Assembly (NCBI RefSeq): GCF_001311865.1
Contig: NZ_BBCD01000022.1
Location: 1 to 48,383, forward strand
Length of the DNA stretch: 48,383 nucleotides
Direction of reading: 5' to 3'
Source of the DNA: Piscibacillus salipiscarius JCM 13188
GTDB taxonomy: Bacteria; Bacillota; Bacilli; Bacillales; Alkalibacillaceae
Made by a program: the position numbers and the translations under genes. The notes beneath the pieces were generated by a model. It did no database searches. It had not been told where the DNA came from and saw nothing but the letters and a program-made list of their open reading frames with translations. Positions 39,203 to 48,383 of the stretch are shown here, one piece after another (the first letter of the stretch is position 1; every line of letters begins with the position of its first letter).

Positions 39203-39729
39203 ATGAGTAATCACGTTGAAAAAAGCGACGTTTGCAGGTGGTTGTTTTTGGTGCATGGTTAAACCATTTGATCAGTGGGATGGTGTTATTTCAGTTGTAT
39301 CCGGCTATACAGGTGGTAATGTTAAAACCCAAGTTATGAACAAGTTAAACTTGGAGATACTGGCCATTATGAAGCGGTTCAAATTACATATAACCCAGAT
39401 AAAATTGATTATCAAACAATATTAGATCTGTATTGGCCACAAATTGATCCAACTGACGCTGGCGGACAGTTTCATGACCGCGGTTCTCAGTATCGTACTG
39501 CAATATTTTACCACTCACCTGAACAAAACGCTTAGCTGAACAGTCTAAACAAGAGTTAGAACAAAGCGGTAAATTCTCTAAACCAATTGTCACTGAGATA
39601 CTTGAAGCTAGTATTTTTTACCCTGCTGAGGGTGAACATCAAGATTTTTATAAAAAGAATCCTGAAGAATATCAGGAAGACCGTAAAAAATCAGGACGAG
39701 ATCAATTTATAGAACAATATTGGAAATAA
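39203..39729 (+). CDS. msrA: Peptide-methionine (S)-S-oxide reductase MsrA (three slips)
   Basis: MsrA reduces methionine-S-sulfoxide in proteins. ATG 39203 opens MSNHVEK; after an extra A near 39222 the catalytic segment reads [15 protein letters not shown], with the nucleophilic Cys in GCFWC. A slip near 39328 leads into [20 protein letters not shown] and [20 protein letters not shown], and a third near 39530 into [20 protein letters not shown]. It ends DQFIEQYWK at 39729. About 175 residues after correction, a normal length. No msrB follows, unlike many bacilli where msrA and msrB are adjacent. Confidence 0.9.
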
Positions 39730-39730
39730 G

Positions 39731-39780
39731 AAAATGCCAATCTTCCCTTGCGAATTCATCGCGTGAGAAGTTGGCATTTT
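39731..39780. terminator. Terminator hairpin after msrA
   Basis: AAAATGCCAA and TTGGCATTTT form a 10-bp outer stem, extended by CTTC/GAAG within. It starts just after the msrA stop, with TTTTT following. Confidence 0.8.
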
Positions 39781-39793
39781 TAAATTTAAAAGC

Positions 39794-39937
39794 AAGGAAC
39801 AGGACGTTCTAGTGCCGACGTGTTCGCAAATGCTTCTTGCATTACTTCTGCTTAAGTTTTGCGCTGAGCAATCGCAGGAGGATGATGTGGCCCGTTTAGT
39901 CGGCTCACTGAGTGGTTAAACGGGCGCCCCGCGTCCT
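39794..39937. repeat. Hairpin-rich GC-richer intergenic element with inverted ends
   Basis: About 144 bp with no gene, clearly GC-richer than its surroundings. The ends are inverted: AGGACG (39801-39806) and CGTCCT (39932-39937). Internal inverted repeats are CCCGTTTA/TAAACGGG (39891-39923), GAACA/TGTTC and AATGC/GCATT. It ends exactly at the stop codon of the S9 peptidase gene. It may be a dispersed intergenic repeat, a small mobile element of MITE type or a structured RNA; I cannot decide. Confidence 0.5.
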
Positions 39938-41913
39938 TTATTTTAAGTAATAATCAAACCAACCTGCAATATGCTCTAAACGTTCAATTCTGAGGTTCGG
40001 TTTACCTGTACGAGATAAATTATGATCTGAATCCGGGAAGCGAACAAATTCAGTTTCGTTTCCTTGATGCTTAAGAGCTATAAATAATTGTTCAGCTTGC
40101 TCCATTGGACAACGGAAATCTAGTTCATTATGGATGATTTTAAGAGGTGTTCTCACCTTTTCTACATAAGCAATTGGCGAATGCTTCCAAAGCTTTTCGA
40201 CTTCCCCTAAATCAGCTTTAATTTGCCACTCATTAAAGTAATACCCTATATCACTTACACCTCTGAAGCTAATCCAGTTTGAAATACTTCTTTGAGTCAC
40301 CGCCGCTTTAAAGCGATCAGTGTGTCCAACAATCCAGTTCGTCATAAATCCACCATAGCTTCCGCCAGTAACCCCTAAACGGCTCTCATCAATCCAATTA
40401 TATTTAGATAAAATATAGTCTACTCCATTCATAATGTCTTGGTAATCCCCGTTACCATAGTCTCCGCGAACCGCATCCACAAATTCTTGACTGTAACTAT
40501 GACTTCCTCTAGGGTTCACGTACAGAACAGCATAACCTTTAGCCGCTAAGTACTGCATTTCATGGAAGAACGTATTTGCGTAAAAAGCATGTGGTCCTCC
40601 GTGAATATTAACGACCATCGGATAGGATTTATCCTCTTTAAACTGTGATGGTTTCATAAACCAACCATGAACAGTCCAGTCATCCTTACTCGTATAAGAA
40701 ATAGCTTCAGGTTCGACAACTTCTACTTCGTCTAGGAAGTCTTGATTAATAGACGTTAATTTTTTAATTCTCCTGAAGTTATATCTAGTTCATACAATTC
40801 ACTAGGATTTATTGGAGTGCTTATCGTGAGTAAGGCTTTCTGTTCGTCTTTATATAAGTCAAATCCAAATACGTGTAAATTATCTTTTAGTGCTGGATAG
40901 AGCTCACCATCAATGTTTCCATAATAGAGATTTACATTACCTTGATCTGATACAGGAAAGTAGAAATCACGATCCGATGCCCATTCAACACCATGTAAAT
41001 AAGTTGTTGCTGAGTATCTGCCACAACAAAATCACCAATTGGCGCATCTAGTTCAGTTGTTAATGGTGTGACGACTCCAGAGTCTAGTTCATAATGATAG
41101 ATTTCAGTGTGTGTAGCATTATAATATTTACGGCCCATATGTATAAATAAAAGTTGTTGACCGTTTGGAGAGACGGTAAAGCTTGAGACATAGCCATCTT
41201 CTGTTGGAATTTCCTGATCTTCGTTTCGATCTAAATGATGAATATAAACGTTATGATTGAAGTTAAAATCTTGGTTCACATCTTCATCAGTTGAATATAC
41301 AAATGTTGAGTTGTTAATCCAGGATTGAAAAATAAAATTTTGTTTTCCTTTTTTAACAGTTTTGACATCCTCTGAAGACAAATCTAGTAATTTTAGTTGT
41401 TGGTACTTCTCTTTGAGCAAACCTGCCCCATCAGCTTTATACTTCATACGATGAATCACTTTAGGCTTAGGGAGCTCTTGTTCGTCTTTATCCTTATCAT
41501 CTGAACTGTCATCTCCTTCTAAGCTATAACCTGTCTGATAGATAATTCGCTTAGAATCTGGGGAGAACTCAGCACTTGTTACGCCTTCTTTTTCATCTGT
41601 AACTTTTTTAGCTTCTCCACCTTTTGTGGAAAGAATGTAGACTTGATTCTTATCGTCACGATTGGATAGAAATAGAATATTTTGTCCATCATTTGACCAT
41701 CTAGGGTGTGACACGCTTTGTTTGCCATATGTCCACTGAGTAGCGTCATTGGTTTTTAAATCTAAATGATATAAATTTGATACATATTTATTCTCATCTT
41801 GATCTAATGTTGTTTTGACAAATACAGCTTCTTTTTGTAGGTGAGACTCTCGGGTCTGCAACTGAATCAATTCGGAATAAATCTTCTGCTTTTAATACTC
41901 TTTTAGTTGTCAT
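39938..41913 (-). CDS. S9-family prolyl oligopeptidase-like peptidase (about four slips)
   Basis: A YuxL-like acyl-peptide hydrolase/dipeptidyl peptidase of about 658 residues. The N-terminal beta-propeller shows WSNDGQNILFLSNRDD, KVTDEKEGVTSAEFSPDSKR and FTVSPNGQQLLFIHMG. The hydrolase domain has NIHGGPHAFYANTFFHEMQY, the nucleophile GGSYGG, the acid LDFRCPMEQAEQLF and the base SDHNLSR. Slips lie near 41845, 41010, 40763 and 40950-40990. ATG 41913 follows GAGGGGG. The stop overlaps the edge of the structured element at 39794-39937. Confidence 0.88.
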
Positions 41914-41985
41914 CAAATCCCCCTCATTGTTTAATGCAATTAAACAAATTATAGCGAAAGAAACTGTATTTGTCGAATTTTCTTA

Positions 41986-44900
41986 CTATTGAATCTCCTG
42001 ATAAAGTTGACGGAATGTTTGTAGATAATCTGCATTTTGATAAATTGCTTGCTTTTGACTAATTAATTCTTGTTGCTGTTTCTTTATAATTTTGAATTAC
42101 TTGATCTTTTGATTTCTTAAATTGAGATTCAAAGTGTGATTTTAGCTCAGAATTAAGAGTTTCTACATTGGATTTCACTGCATTATCCAGTTTGGTATTG
42201 AGCTGTTCGAATAATTCTTGGACCTCTTGTTGTTCAAAGAACTCTTTTTTATTTTTATAAATAGCAGATAAATCATCAGCGTTTTGTTCTGTTAAAAGCT
42301 CTGTCATTTGGAGTAAATTAGGTTCAGAAAAAGATTTTTCTTTAAATAGTAACTTAGTAAGCTCGGTGTTGTTCTCAATATATTGGTTCACTTGTTTTAC
42401 CCATTCATCTAACGTTAACGACATCTTTCTTTCAAGTATGATTAGTGTAGTATTAAACTCTTTTGACCATTGTTCAGCAAGATAGCTTTGTAATCTCTTT
42501 AGTGCAATCTTGATCTGCTGTCTGCCTTGTTTTCCATTTGCATCAATAGTGACTGGATTGATTGAATCTTTCATTAAGTCCGTTAATTGAATCATAAGTC
42601 GTTGGTGTAAATAGTGAGTCAATTCATTAATTTCTTGTTCCAAATGGTTAATGTACAATGCATCAGATTCTTCTTCTGTCCATTTTAAGACTTCTTTCAG
42701 TTGTTTTTGTAATTCAATTAGCTTTTGTTCTTGTTCTTCCTTATTTGATTCAGCTTCCTTAATGGTTGATGAAAGATATTCGTTTAATCGCTTAAGTTCT
42801 AAATCTAACTGATTAGCCATTATTTCTTTAGCATCTTGCTCGATAAATTGATCAAAACGATGGAAAAACGGTTGATCATCTACCTTTTCTTCCCCGTCCA
42901 TTAATGCTTTACTTGAAAGTGAATAGACAGAAGGTTGATTAATTCCATATTGTTGTAGTTGATCAACTAAATAATTCTCTACAAGTTTCAGTTCTTGTTG
43001 GTCTTTAGCTAAATCGGCCGCATTTAAAATAAAGAACATTTTATCTAATGCAAACGTATCCTTAACTCGGCCTAATTGAATTAAAAATTCTCTATCAGCC
43101 CTTGAAAATGCATGATTATAATAGTTAACGTAAATAATCGCATCTGAATGCTTCACATAATGTAATGATGTGTTTGTATGCCTTGAGTGAATGGAATCAG
43201 CACCTGGAGTATCCACTAATGTGATGCCTTTTCTGGTTAAATCACAATCATAAAAATGGTCATTTCTTCAATGAAACATGAAATCGATTCAATGGTGACA
43301 TATTTAGGAAACTCACTAATCGTGATGGCACGCTCTTTTCCTAATTCTGTACGTTTTGTTGATAACCTTCAAGAAATGCTTGGATAAAAGATGCTTCGGT
43401 TTGATGCAAATGTTTCAATAACGTTTTGATGTTTTTGATAAATACTTTACTAAATCAGATAAAGCATTAAAGGTCTCGCTCGTATATGGCTCAATAATTT
43501 TATATAATTGATTTAATAATTGGTCATCAGTTTTATATTGAACTAACACATCACCATGTTCATGTTTCTCAGAAACAGGAGCGATTTTATTAATAGCCGC
43601 TGTTGTAGGATTTGGAGAGGCGGGTAAAACTGCTTCACCTAACCAAGCATTTGCAAATGACGATTTCCCAGCACTAAAGGCTCCAAATAAAGCAATGGTC
43701 ATTTGTGTGTTCTCTAACTGATTAAATTGTTCTGTAATTGATTTATTAAAAGGCTCTAATGGTGATAAGTCTTTTATATAACTAAGTGCAACTTGACTTC
43801 TTTTCTTAATAGCTTCAGCATTTAAACGTTCATCCTTATTCACTGCTTTAGTTTCATGCTCAGTTTCTTCTTCAGTTATGTCACGTCTTAATAGCTCATT
43901 AATATCGACACTTTGAGTGTAGAAGAATTCCTTCGCAGCGAGTTCGATTTTATCATTAGATGTATCTTCATTAAAAACTTGGTCTTTGAGCTGAGTAACT
44001 AATTGCCCTTTTTGTTCTTCTAATGCGTCAAGATCTTGAAAATCTTCTAGTTCTGATTCAATTTGCTTTATATTTTCATTAATTTTTTCAATTTTTCTAT
44101 CTTGATGTTGTTTCATAATCCCTTCAAGATCTGTTGTGATTGATGCCGCTTCTTGTTTAACTTTCTTAGATAAATCTTTATGAAGCTGATCAGTATAAAT
44201 TAAAACAGAATTAGCATTGATTTCTGCTGAAGGATTGACTGACTTATTTAAATCTTCTTCAGTAATCTTTAAACTAAAGTTTTGAATGTTTTCTGTTAGT
44301 GCTTGGTCTTCTAATTGTTCTTCGCTCATTATGTCCAATAGCAGTCTGCGAATATGCCAAATCATTTCAGTTTTGACTCGCTCTTGAATAGCTTTCAAAA
44401 ATTCACTTTGTCTTCTCTGTTTTTCTTCTTCTGTTTTTTTCCTAGAAAATATTCTTCCAACTTTAAACTTTGGCTGAAGGGACTCTAAATACAATTTTGC
44501 TGATTCACGAGTTTCAAAAGTCATAATATAAGCGTTTTTGAAACAAATCGTTCATTTTTTGGTTCAGCTTCGAACGAAACTGATCCTTTTCTTCAATGAT
44601 TAATTTCTTTTCTTCAAACAAACGTTTTGATTGAATTTCGTTTTTCATTTACAGAATCGTATTCATTTTGGTTTAAATCAAGTTTATGATTAGCCCATTC
44701 TTCCATTAAGTTTTCTAACTCAAACGATAATTTATCAACGATTAATCGCTCTTGATCTTCAATTAATTGTTGTAAAAATTGTTGAAGGTTTTCGAATTGA
44801 TTAAGCTCATGTCCCTCATTAATTAAAGACGTATAGAATATGTGTTTTGGCTTAAGTCCCCAAGAACGACAACTCTCCTTTAATGACTGTTTAAATGAGT

Positions 44901-45534
44901 CGAATTGTAGCTCTTCATCATTGTGCTTATCGACCTGATTAACGACCATTACGTATGGTACTCTGTTATCTTCAAGTTCTCTAAGAAATTTAAAATTCAC
45001 TTCTGATTGAACGTGATTATAATCCATTACATAAACAAAAAATCAATTAGATACGTGTTAGATAACGTTCTCTTGAACTCTTCATCATCAGAGGAATCGA
45101 TACCAGGTGTATCCATTAAGTAATGTCATTTTCAACACATTGATAGGTTTTTGGATGGTGATCGATTCAACCGTCTCACCGTTACGTGCAAGTTGTTTAA
45201 CATGATCTAAATTAATCGTTTCCTCTTTTGCCTGGAGATTGTTAGGAAGATGATAGGTGGTTGATTCCGCATTTCCGTATTGTATTTCGACAATGTTCGC
45301 ACTAGTTGGAATTGGACTAGATGGGAGAATATCATCTTCTAACAATGCATTAATTAACGTTGATTTTCCTGCAGAAAAATGCCCTGTAAACCCAATCGTT
45401 AATTGCCTCTTTTGCCATTTCTTATACAGTTTTAATAACTTTTGATTAATATTTTGATACGGCTCTCTTTCGAATATGTTCCATAAGACATCAAAATTAT
45501 ATGAAGTTTTTATTTTGTCAGTTGTGATCATCAT
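41986..45534 (-). CDS. dynA: Dynamin-like GTPase DynA, two GTPase units (about seven slips)
   Basis: DynA (YpbR) tethers and fuses membranes and helps repair them after pore damage or phage lysis in B. subtilis. The chain is about 1180 residues, close to the 1193 of DynA. Unit 1 has P-loop GFTGHFSAGKST, switch segment IPTSANIVE, DTPGIDSS and VMVVNQVDK. Unit 2 has GAFSAGKSSFANAWLG, NPTTAAI, LVDTPGADSIHSRHT and FILNAADLAK. Long coiled-coil helices fill both stalks. Slips lie near 45125, 45045, 44640, 44515, 43425, 43370 and 43260, with one more near 42080. ATG 45534 overlaps the cyclase stop by four bases. Confidence 0.92.
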
Positions 45535-46597
45535 GATTCTCCTATACGTTCATATGATTCCTGAAACATCACTTGGTTTTTCCCATTTGATTTAGCTAAA
45601 TACATATAGTCATCAGCTCGTTTTAATAATGCATCCTTTTCGTCATCTTCTGCGGAAAAAGCGACTCCATAACTAATGGTAATGTTTTCACCTTTTAATT
45701 CCGGAATGAGCTGAATCCCGTGCTGAAATAATTTATTCCATTCATTAATTTGTTGTTCTATAGATCTTTTATGTCGATCAAATAAAATAATCGCAAACTC
45801 TTCTCCACCATAGCGAAAAGAGTAGCTCTCCATAGGATCTAACTCATGGATTAAAGTATTTCCAAACGCTGATAATACTTGATCGCCAATAGTATGTCCA
45901 TATCGGTCATTAATTTGTTTAAAATTATCAATGTCTGCCATAATTAATGTAATTGGTTTTTCACTTTGAGTTAGTTTTGACAACGTGTTTTGGAATGAGC
46001 GGTGATTATATAGGCCTGTTACATAATCTTTAATTGATTGGTCGTGAAAAGAAACCTTTTCTTTTAAATGTTTTCGTTCCCTTAATGCTAATATTCCAGC
46101 AAATAAGCCAATAATAATAAAGAATGATACATTAAAAAGGTAAGTCCAAATAACATCAGTCGTTATATTACTAGCTTGATAGAATCCAATCATTGTGTAG
46201 GCTAAAACAGAAAAATTAAAGACCATAACAACCCTTTTGTTCTCCAGTAGATTGTGGCATGCATAAGAAATAGATAAATGACAGGGATAAACCAACTATT
46301 CATACCACCTGATAATGCGATCAGCCAAAAAATAACAATAAAGTCCATCACAATTCCAAGTTTTAAGACAAATTGTTGCAATCGTTCTCTTTTAGAAGTA
46401 AAAAATAAGGCAATTTGAGTAATTAACATATATGAAAATGCTGTGATAAATAAATAGTCAAATGTCTCGAAAGTCAGCTGAAGCTGTTGTCTAATTGGTT
46501 CATAGTAAAATAAGCCAGAACAAACGATTAAAAACAGCCATCTTAATAATGAGAAGAATTGCTCCGTTTGTGTATCAGTTAGATATAATCGTTTCAT
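45531..46597 (-). CDS. Membrane-bound GGDEF diguanylate cyclase (one slip)
   Basis: Six hydrophobic helices (LLRWLFLIVCSGLFYYEP, FLITAFSYMLITQIALFF, FIVIFWLIALSGG, VIYLFLMHATIYW and others after a slip near 46230) precede a GGDEF domain. The domain has LYNHRSFQNTLSKL, IMADIDNFKQINDRYGHTIG, and the active site SFRYGGEEFAIIL; the GGEEF loop and metal-binding Asp are intact. The inhibitory RxxD motif is absent upstream of GGEEF (DPMESYSF). About 355 residues. It makes c-di-GMP in response to a membrane signal. Its stop overlaps the dynA start (ATGA), so the two are coupled. Confidence 0.9.
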
Positions 46598-46626
46598 ATT
46601 GTAGACCCCTTAGAAATTATTTCATT

Positions 46627-46649
46627 AATAAAACCCGCCTTTTGGCGAG
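46627..46649 (-). terminator. Small hairpin terminator upstream of the cyclase
   Basis: CTCGCC pairs with GGCGGG (one U-G) around AAAA and is followed by TTTTATT on the minus strand. Confidence 0.5.
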
Positions 46650-46693
46650 TCACGTTAAATTAGGAACATTTTTAAAAACACGTGTTCAAAGAG

Positions 46694-46726
46694 AAAAAAG
46701 GCTGAATAACTATATCCAGCCTTTTT
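46694..46726. terminator. Terminator of the ferredoxin gene
   Basis: AAAAAGGCTG pairs with CAGCCTTTTT around a 12-nt loop; poly-T tracts flank both sides. On the minus strand it lies 12 nt after the ferredoxin stop. Confidence 0.85.
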
Positions 46727-46737
46727 AATACCTTATG

Positions 46738-46974
46738 TTATTCTTGGAAGAATTTACGGTTAATTTCGATATATTCGCGTTCTTCCTCAGGAAGCTCATC
46801 TTCATGATAAATAGCTTCTACTGGACATACCGCTTCACATGCACCACAATCAATGCAAATATCTGGATCTATATAGAACATGTCCTTGCCTTCCTCGATA
46901 CAATCTACCGGGCAGACTTCAACACATTCTGCAGCTTTTTCATCCTTACAAGGTGATGTAATAATAAATGCCAA
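46738..46974 (-). CDS. Ferredoxin, 7Fe/8Fe bacterial type
   Basis: A 78-residue electron carrier. The two cluster motifs are SPCKDEKAAECVEVCPVDCI and CIDCGACEAVCPVEAI; the first has the C-x7-C-x3-CP spacing of [3Fe-4S]/[4Fe-4S] ferredoxins like those of Thermus, the second is a standard CxxCxxCxxxCP. The end, EEEREYIEINRKFFQE, is also typical. TTG 46974 is set by AAAGGAG 8 nt upstream; reading from 47088 would cross the promoter. Intact. Often called fdxA in bacilli. Confidence 0.9.
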   Translation of the reverse strand: MAFIITSPCKDEKAAECVEVCPVDCIEEGKDMFYIDPDICIDCGACEAVCPVEAIYHEDELPEEEREYIEINRKFFQE

Positions 46975-47015
46975 AGTAACCACTCCTTTATTTTTCTCTA
47001 AAACTATCTTAACAC

Positions 47016-47044
47016 ATTGTATATAAGAAACCACGTCTGTGCAA
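47016..47044 (-). promoter_or_regulatory. Sigma-A promoter of the ferredoxin gene
   Basis: TTGCAC (47044-47039), a 17-bp spacer and TACAAT (47021-47016) on the minus strand, 42 nt before the TTG start. Confidence 0.7.
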
Positions 47045-47136
47045 TGTATTCTAATAAAATTATAAGCACTTTTTTTGTGAATGTGCAAATATACTTATAA
47101 TAGTGTTCCATCTTAAATACTTAAGGAGGATTTCAA

Positions 47137-48351
47137 ATGGATTTAGTCATTCAACCTGGAATGACCTACTATAGAATATCAAGCATATTCAATGTTCCTC
47201 TTCAGCAATTATTGAACGCTAATCCATACACAAACCCAAGTATGCTAAGGATTGGTCAGGTGATCAAAGTTCCTTATTATCAAACCCACAGTTACAAAAT
47301 CCAAAGTGGAGATACGCTCTGGAGTGTTAGCCAAAATAATCAAATACCTTTAGATCAGATTCTGGCAACAAACCCTATTGACCCTTATCAACTAAGGGTT
47401 GGGGATACCATCACTTTACCAGTCAGAATTAACAATGACATTCTTAACTTTGATCAACTTTATACTTCCGAACGTCTAGAAGATGATTTATTTACGTTGG
47501 TAAATCAGTACCCATTTATATCGCTTAGAGAAATCGGTCGATCTGTTCAAAATAAACCTATATATGAAGTTTCAATTGGTGAAGGCGACAAACATGTTCA
47601 TATTAATGGATCTTTCCATGCTAATGAATCCATTACAACATCAGTTATCATGCGTTTTCTACATGATTACTTATTATCTCTTTCATCAGGTGAACCTATT
47701 CGCGATGTAAATATGAATGCTTTTTATGATCAAATCACATTATCACTTGTTCCAATGGTCAATCCAGATGGTGTTGATTTAATTAACCAAGGATTACCAG
47801 ATGATGAAGCGATCCGCGATTTAGTACTATCCATTAATAATCAAAGTACAAATTTTAATAATTGGAAAGCTAATATCAGAGGAGTAGACTTAAATAATCA
47901 ATATCCTGCTAATTGGGAAATTGAAAGCAATCGAAAACGGCAGCAGCCTTCACCAAGAAATTATCCTGGTCCTTATCCGTTATCAGAACCTGAGGCTAAA
48001 ACAATGGCTAACTTAGTTGAAGAAAAAGGATTTGATCGCGTTCTTGCCTTACACACTCAAGGTGAGGTCATTTATTGGGGTTATGAGGGTTTAGAACCAC
48101 GTGAGGCTCAAACAATTGTAAATGAATATGGAAGGGTTAGTGGCTATATCCCTATTCGTTATGTAGATAGTCATGCTGGATTTAAAGACTGGTACATTCA
48201 AGAATATAGACGGCCAGGATATACAGTTGAACTTGGACGTGGGACCAACCCTTTACCGTTTAGCCAGTTCGATGAAATATATGAAGAAACACTTGGAATT
48301 TTTCTTGTAAATTTATTTTTTGAAAAAAGAGGCTGGGACAGAATAAAATAG
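47137..48351 (+). CDS. Peptidoglycan endopeptidase: two LysM domains plus M14 carboxypeptidase
   Basis: A gamma-D-glutamyl-(L)-meso-diaminopimelate peptidase like ENP1 of Lysinibacillus sphaericus and YqgT of B. subtilis. Two LysM modules cover residues about 1-47 (IQPGMTYYRISSIFNVPLQQ) and 50-96 (YKIQSGDTLWSVSQNNQIPL). The M14 domain carries GSFHANESITT with HxxE zinc ligands, MVNPDGVDLIN, DLNNQYPANWE, the third ligand region LALHTQGEVIYWGYE and the catalytic Glu in YTVELGRGTNPLP. It has no signal peptide, as for ENP1, which acts in the forespore coat. 404 residues and intact; GGAGG lies 8 nt before ATG 47137. Confidence 0.92.
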   Translation: MDLVIQPGMTYYRISSIFNVPLQQLLNANPYTNPSMLRIGQVIKVPYYQTHSYKIQSGDTLWSVSQNNQIPLDQILATNPIDPYQLRVGDTITLPVRINNDILNFDQLYTSERLEDDLFTLVNQYPFISLREIGRSVQNKPIYEVSIGEGDKHVHINGSFHANESITTSVIMRFLHDYLLSLSSGEPIRDVNMNAFYDQITLSLVPMVNPDGVDLINQGLPDDEAIRDLVLSINNQSTNFNNWKANIRGVDLNNQYPANWEIESNRKRQQPSPRNYPGPYPLSEPEAKTMANLVEEKGFDRVLALHTQGEVIYWGYEGLEPREAQTIVNEYGRVSGYIPIRYVDSHAGFKDWYIQEYRRPGYTVELGRGTNPLPFSQFDEIYEETLGIFLVNLFFEKRGWDRIK

Positions 48352-48362
48352 TTAAATAAAAC

Positions 48363-48377
48363 CGAATATTGAGTGTA
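48363..48377. repeat. Right copy of the 15-bp inverted repeat shared by both window ends
   Basis: CGAATATTGAGTGTA is the reverse complement of 4-18. It lies 12 nt after the M14 peptidase stop and 6 nt before the end of the window. Confidence 0.6.
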
Positions 48378-48383
48378 TTTGCC

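Noticed and set aside
44610..44630. Second copy of CAAACAAACGTTTTG similar to the palindrome at 27574
   Set aside because: It lies in the coding stalk of dynA, is interrupted, and is explained by codons for Gln-Ser-Lys-Arg-Leu-Phe.
46735..46956. 73-codon plus-strand frame over the ferredoxin gene
   Set aside because: Antisense shadow of an intact ferredoxin with both cluster motifs.
48363..48377. End repeats as evidence for a circular element
   Set aside because: The copies are inverted, not direct, so they do not show that the window closes on itself. The gene content is chromosomal.
1..48383. CRISPR arrays, tRNA or rRNA genes, prophage genes
   Set aside because: I looked for regularly spaced repeats, cloverleaf T-loop patterns, rRNA-like stretches and phage structural genes and saw none.

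Overview
The window is AT-rich DNA from a spore-forming member of the Bacillaceae (Firmicutes). This rests on gene content and order, not on a search. The plsY / CoA-binding protein / parE / parC order and the seven-gene yngJ-to-yngE order match Bacillus subtilis. A two-headed DynA dynamin, a MecA-type PBP, DUF3231, DUF2512, DUF1360 and DUF1292 proteins and a LysM-M14 endopeptidase are also typical of bacilli. Shine-Dalgarno sites are strong, TTG/GTG starts are frequent, and most transcription units end in clear hairpin terminators. I see no rRNA, tRNA, CRISPR array, prophage or complete insertion sequence.

The sequence carries about 60 apparent single- or double-base indels, mostly in A/T runs. 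They split even essential genes (parE, parC, folE2) into pieces that read perfectly in neighbouring frames. I treat these as sequence errors and give each gene its full reconstructed span, noting where the frame changes.

Layout. 58-3121 (-): yidD, folE2, a CapA-type phosphatase and plsY. 3289-8224 (+): CoA-binding protein and topoisomerase IV (parE, parC). 8358-16733 (+): a TetR regulator, then a leucine/isovalerate degradation operon (acyl-CoA dehydrogenase, acyl-CoA synthetase, biotin carboxylase, biotin carrier, HMG-CoA lyase, enoyl-CoA hydratase, carboxyltransferase). A near-perfect CcpA cre site and a TetR-type palindrome precede the operon. 16794-20823: a PRK12834-type FAD dehydrogenase, a small membrane protein and, on the other strand, an AcsA-like synthetase. 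20966-22081: a degenerate LAGLIDADG homing endonuclease and two very small genes. 22212-25943: a stand-alone DUF692 (MNIO-type) enzyme, small membrane proteins, a CPDC thioredoxin and a DUF3231 protein. 26081-28396: a Nudix-LLM oxidoreductase operon behind a perfect palindrome, diverging from DUF1292 and a secreted protein. 28421-29961: a SatD-DUF3307 pair. 30136-39729: DUF2512, DUF1360, a D,D-carboxypeptidase, a CDGSH protein, a K+ channel, an AhpD-like protein, Fe/Mn SOD, GDPD, a MecA-type PBP, an SCP2 protein and MsrA. 39794-39937: a GC-richer, hairpin-rich element with inverted ends and no gene. 39938-46597 (-): an S9 peptidase, DynA and an overlapping diguanylate cyclase. 46738-48351: a 7Fe-type ferredoxin and a LysM-M14 peptidase.

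Most interesting points: the SatD/DUF3307 pair, which looks like a nucleotide-cyclase-fold sensor with a membrane partner; the DUF692 enzyme; the cyclase-dynamin overlap; the homing endonuclease relic; the 144-bp intergenic element; and a 15-bp inverted repeat placed almost exactly at the two ends of the window.
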